From: Gemmatimonadota bacterium
GTDB taxonomy: Bacteria > Gemmatimonadota > Gemmatimonadetes > Gemmatimonadales > Gemmatimonadaceae
Assembly: GCA_028287305.1 (NCBI GenBank)
Contig: JAQBPX010000038.1
Span: 310,001-374,000 of the forward strand
DNA length: 64,000 nucleotides
Direction of reading: 5' to 3'
A model generated the notes under the pieces. The model was given only the letters and a program-made list of their open reading frames with translations, was not told where the DNA came from and did no database searches. Numbering within the stretch: position 1 is the stretch's first letter; the number at the start of each line of letters is the position of its first letter. This document shows, in pieces, positions 60,297-64,000 of the stretch. The translations under genes were made by a program, and so were the position numbers.

Positions 60297-61649
60297 CTAT
60301 ACCGCGGCCGATACCGATCGGACGAGTTTCAGTCCATCGCGACTCAGCGTAGGCTCGGCGAACAATACGTCCCAAAGGGCGCTGGCGAGGAGTCGGTCCG
60401 TAATGCTGGGGTCAAATTCTCTCCCCCTGCAGCGAATGAACTCCGCCTTCACCTCTTCTCTGGAGCGCGGCAACCGGTAGGGTCGCTCGGTTGTCATCGC
60501 ATCGAGCGTATCAGCAAACCGAATGACACGTGCCGGCAGTGGAATGGCTTCGGCGGCCAAAGCGTCGGGATACCCGGTTCCATTCCAATTTTCGTGATGG
60601 TGCCGAATCGAAGGAACAATGTCGTGCAGACGACTCATCGTGGCGACGAGATTTGCTCCGTCTATTGGATGCTCCATCATCGTCGTCCATTCCTCAGACG
60701 AGAGCTTGTCTTCCTTCTTGAGAATTGGCGCATACTTCTCATAGATCTTACCAACGTCGTGAAGCAGAGCTGCCTTATTCACTTGCTCAACTTCCTTTTC
60801 GGTGAGACCAATTGCTCGTGCGATAATAACGGCATAATGCTGAACTCTCCTAGAATGGCCGGAGGTGTAATCATCGCGCGCTTCGATTGACTTCACCATC
60901 AACTCAAGCAGTTCCTGGTTCGTGCGCTGAAGTTCGAGATTAATGGTCTGAACCTGCCGAAGTCCAAGAATCGGCACCCAGAGCGTTGCCGCCGCGTAGG
61001 GACCGAAGGCCGTGTATACCCAAGCAAAAACAAACACTAGCGGGGCTGCGAGCAGATCCAACCCGACTGTGGCTAAGTGGTTCTCGCGAAGCAAGCGTGA
61101 AACCGGAACGCCAGTCGATAGCGAGATCACGCCGGCCACCAAGACAGCGTTTACTATGAAAGACGTCGTGAATGCTAGAAGCGCGGGCAAACCCACCTGA
61201 ACGGTCAGACCGGCGAGTTCGTGGCTTGGCAGAAGGAGCATGCTCTCGCCTCCTGCCAGCCGATAGACTGTGGCCGCCAATGCAAATGTCAGTGCATTCT
61301 GGCCGACATTAAAAATCGCTTTGATGCGCGGAATTTCGCGCATGCTCTCGATTACGATTTTCACCAACGCAATAGCGAGGCACGCTGACCAGTGCGGGAC
61401 TATTGTCACCATCGCCAGATATGGAATGAACGCGATGGATCCAGACGCGTCCTTCGGCAGCAGGAACGAAAGCATCTCTGCTACAATGGCGAGCGCAGAC
61501 AGCAACACAATCGCCGTGGTGGAACCGTCCGGCAACAAAGGTGCTATTGAGTACAACACAACAGTTGCCACCGCGGCGCACGCGATGACAAAGGACACAA
61601 AAGCCGCAACCCTATTCTGCTTTAACGACATAGACGAAAGGAGGAACAT
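60297..61649 (-). CDS. HD-GYP-domain protein with membrane sensor region
   Basis: A 450-aa protein. The N-terminal half has seven to eight membrane helices (about residues 15-230) of MASE-like type. The C-terminal HD-GYP domain begins with ELMVKSIEARDDYTSGHSRRVQHYA; it has the HD pair in LLHDVGKIYEKYAPILKK, HHHENWNGTGYPD as the GYP motif, and RVIRFADTLDAMTTERPYR. Such enzymes hydrolyse cyclic di-GMP or related dinucleotides. The stop abuts the stop of the BTAD regulator with no gap. Lower GC like its neighbour. An alternative ATG is at 61631. Confidence 0.88.
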   Translation of the reverse strand: MFLLSSMSLKQNRVAAFVSFVIACAAVATVVLYSIAPLLPDGSTTAIVLLSALAIVAEMLSFLLPKDASGSIAFIPYLAMVTIVPHWSACLAIALVKIVIESMREIPRIKAIFNVGQNALTFALAATVYRLAGGESMLLLPSHELAGLTVQVGLPALLAFTTSFIVNAVLVAGVISLSTGVPVSRLLRENHLATVGLDLLAAPLVFVFAWVYTAFGPYAAATLWVPILGLRQVQTINLELQRTNQELLELMVKSIEARDDYTSGHSRRVQHYAVIIARAIGLTEKEVEQVNKAALLHDVGKIYEKYAPILKKEDKLSSEEWTTMMEHPIDGANLVATMSRLHDIVPSIRHHHENWNGTGYPDALAAEAIPLPARVIRFADTLDAMTTERPYRLPRSREEVKAEFIRCRGREFDPSITDRLLASALWDVLFAEPTLSRDGLKLVRSVSAAV

Positions 61650-61905
61650 CCCCCCGGCTCGCAGCCTAGCCCCAGTTAACCCAACCGGAAAAACTGAAGG
61701 AAAAAAGGCTGGTGAGGAAGCTCATTTTGCGTCACCTCCCGATCGTGAAGTCAGGCTATGCCTGCTTCGCTTTGGTTGGCTCCGCTCAACTGCACCATGA
61801 GTCCTTCGCTCATCTCCGCTCTTGCGAGCGAGGGGATGAAAATTCCTCTTCTACTCCTAAGTTCGCATTCCTCAGAACATGAGAAAGCCAGTCATCATCG
61901 ACCGG
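61650..61905. other. Leader region with hairpins upstream of the HD-GYP gene
   Basis: On the minus strand this 256-base region can form three small hairpins: CGCTC-GCAA-GAGCG with a GNRA loop, ATGAG...CTCAT, and CAGGC-ATA-GCCTG. A GACGCAAAA stretch also occurs. No open frame with a ribosome site was found. The segment probably carries the HD-GYP promoter and a structured leader, but no known riboswitch could be fitted. Confidence 0.35.
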
Positions 61906-62625
61906 CTACTTCCCGTACTCCACCCATCTATTCGTCGCGTCGAGTACGGCCAGCACCGCAGCCGTCTCCGCTGATTCCTTTACTTCCGCGCTCCCCGTCA
62001 ACAGCGCCGAGTCGCGGCCAAACCTCGTCATCACGCCAACAAAAACGAACTCGCGGTCGAACGCCTCCACCAGCTTCGCGCCCTCCAGCCCCAGCACGCG
62101 ATCGTCCGCCTCCGCCTGCTTGATGGCCGAGAGGGTCGCCCTGGCCGCCAGCTCGATGCGGATGCGCTCGTTCTCCACGCCCTCCGCCTCACCGATGAAG
62201 GTCTCCTCACCCTTCCGCAACGTCACGCGGCAGGCGATACCCTTGCTCCGGCTCCGGCGAACTTCCACGTCCTCGAAGTAGATCCGCCGGCCACTCGTGG
62301 CCACCGGGCTCTCCGCCACCACCGCCGGCAGCTCGAGCTCCTCCACCAGCGCCTGCGTCGCACCACTGCTGCGCCTGGGCGGCTGCGTCTCGTAGCTGGT
62401 CGCCACGCTGATCTTCTTGTGGCTCACCCGCATCCCCAAGTGCGCGATCAGTGCGCTCTCGATGTTGCGTACGGTGCTCTTCGCCGGCACGTCGGTCGTG
62501 GTCAGCACGTGGATCTCTTCCACGGCCCCGTTCTGCGCCGCCACGATGCGCGCCGAAATCACCCCCGGCAGGGTGGCCAGCAGCTCCTCCGCCCGCTGGA
62601 TGGGCAGCACGCTCCCCGCGATCAT
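61906..62625 (-). CDS. Conserved protein of unknown function
   Basis: About 239 residues from ATG 62625; a TTG at 62667 would add 14. The N-terminal domain (LPGVISARIVAAQNGAVEEIHVLTTTDV is spread over residues 19-46; the core is EEIHVLTTTDVPAKS) is an alpha/beta sandwich followed by NIESALIAHLGMRVSHKKISVA. A second similar domain begins at RRIYFEDVEVRRSRSKGIACRV and ends VFVGVMTRFGRDSALLTGSAEV. No catalytic motif. No membrane or signal segment. Co-directional with the sigma-54 activator but separated by about 340 bases. Confidence 0.6.
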   Translation of the reverse strand: MIAGSVLPIQRAEELLATLPGVISARIVAAQNGAVEEIHVLTTTDVPAKSTVRNIESALIAHLGMRVSHKKISVATSYETQPPRRSSGATQALVEELELPAVVAESPVATSGRRIYFEDVEVRRSRSKGIACRVTLRKGEETFIGEAEGVENERIRIELAARATLSAIKQAEADDRVLGLEGAKLVEAFDREFVFVGVMTRFGRDSALLTGSAEVKESAETAAVLAVLDATNRWVEYGK

Positions 62626-62860
62626 CGCGTCAGGAGCAGGCACGGCATGGTTCGAGGGTTGCGACAACGGCGGGATCTCTCGGTCTTCGTCAGGGCGGGA
62701 ACGGCAATTACGACCGATGCTCTGCGCGAGCCGTCATCGTCGAGCGTCTCTCAGCGCAGGGTGGCGAATATGGCCGCACGAGCTCGTTTGATCAAGCGCG
62801 CGTTCCTATGATACCGGCCACCCTGAAAGACGGACCAACGTGCCCTGCGTCACAATGTTT

Positions 62861-62883
62861 TCTGGTCACTTTTGGCGACCAGA
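62861..62883. repeat. Hairpin (7-bp perfect arms, 9-base loop)
   Basis: TCTGGTC (62861-62867) and GACCAGA (62877-62883) flank ACTTTTGGC. It lies in the roughly 340-base gap after the sigma-54 activator stop (minus strand). The minus strand continues with AAAACATTG rather than Ts; the plus strand has TTTT before the stem. A terminator for the activator gene is possible but weak. Nothing else was recognised in this gap. Confidence 0.4.
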
Positions 62884-62964
62884 GTTCATACACTGACTAC
62901 TTCACCGCTCCCGCCAGCTCACGGCAGCGGTGCGCAGCTCAGCCCATCGAATGGGGAGCGGGCC

Positions 62965-64000
<1,036 letters not shown>

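Noticed and set aside
61650-61905. Cyclic di-GMP riboswitch in the HD-GYP leader, suggested by GACGCAAAA and several hairpins.
   Set aside because: The GGGCAAACC / GAAA tetraloop arm and the CCGGGTTACC side of the GEMM-I core are absent, so the similarity is limited to one short stretch.

Overview
The window is high-GC bacterial DNA, densely coded and rich in exported proteins. The family mix points to a member of the Gemmatimonadota: two PadR plus ADOP-type permease operons, several LytTR/LytS two-component pairs, tandem DUF6624 proteins, DUF5700-type metalloproteases, an ECF sigma/HEAT-repeat operon, many lipoproteins and many secreted hydrolases. No rRNA or tRNA gene, CRISPR array or intact mobile element was recognised. 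The organism assignment is inference from gene content.

Layout. 0-21 kb holds exported hydrolases and proteins of unknown function: aspartyl-protease-like fragment, DUF5946, DUF6624, two paralogous esterases, two S41 peptidases, beta-lactamase-fold hydrolase, formyltransferase, DUF5700, M28, PDZ and M50 proteins. The first LytTR/LytS pair (16.7-18.7 kb) directly follows an esterase. 21.2-25.5 kb is one operon: ECF sigma factor, membrane-anchored putative anti-sigma factor, and three consecutive exported HEAT-repeat proteins that share signatures. The first HEAT protein carries three in-frame copies of an interspersed repeat. 25.5-28.5 kb (minus strand) and 45.9-49.0 kb (plus strand) are two PadR-ADOP permease operons, each with a palindromic candidate operator at its promoter. 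Between them lie NTF2-like proteins, DinB, an erythromycin-esterase-like protein, a CHRD protein, an M61 peptidase, two more LytS/LytTR pairs, two amidohydrolases, a second DUF5700 protein and a BNR-repeat protein.

49-57 kb looks accessory: a split chymotrypsin-like protease, a decayed IS3-family element, an M8-like metalloprotease, an AbrB/MazE-type antitoxin with no visible toxin, and a Crp/Fnr regulator. 57.2-61.7 kb has visibly lower GC than its surroundings and contains a 1033-aa BTAD/AAA regulator converging on an HD-GYP protein, so it is a candidate for horizontal acquisition. The window ends in a sigma-54 activator cut by the edge.

Common theme: sensing (LytTR, ECF, PadR, Crp/Fnr, sigma-54, HD-GYP) combined with many secreted or lipid-anchored proteases and esterases, which suggests a surface and exoenzyme lifestyle. 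Three places (about 38.51, 39.67 and 50.45 kb) look like single-base losses in C runs. They break or extend reading frames and may be sequencing errors rather than biology.
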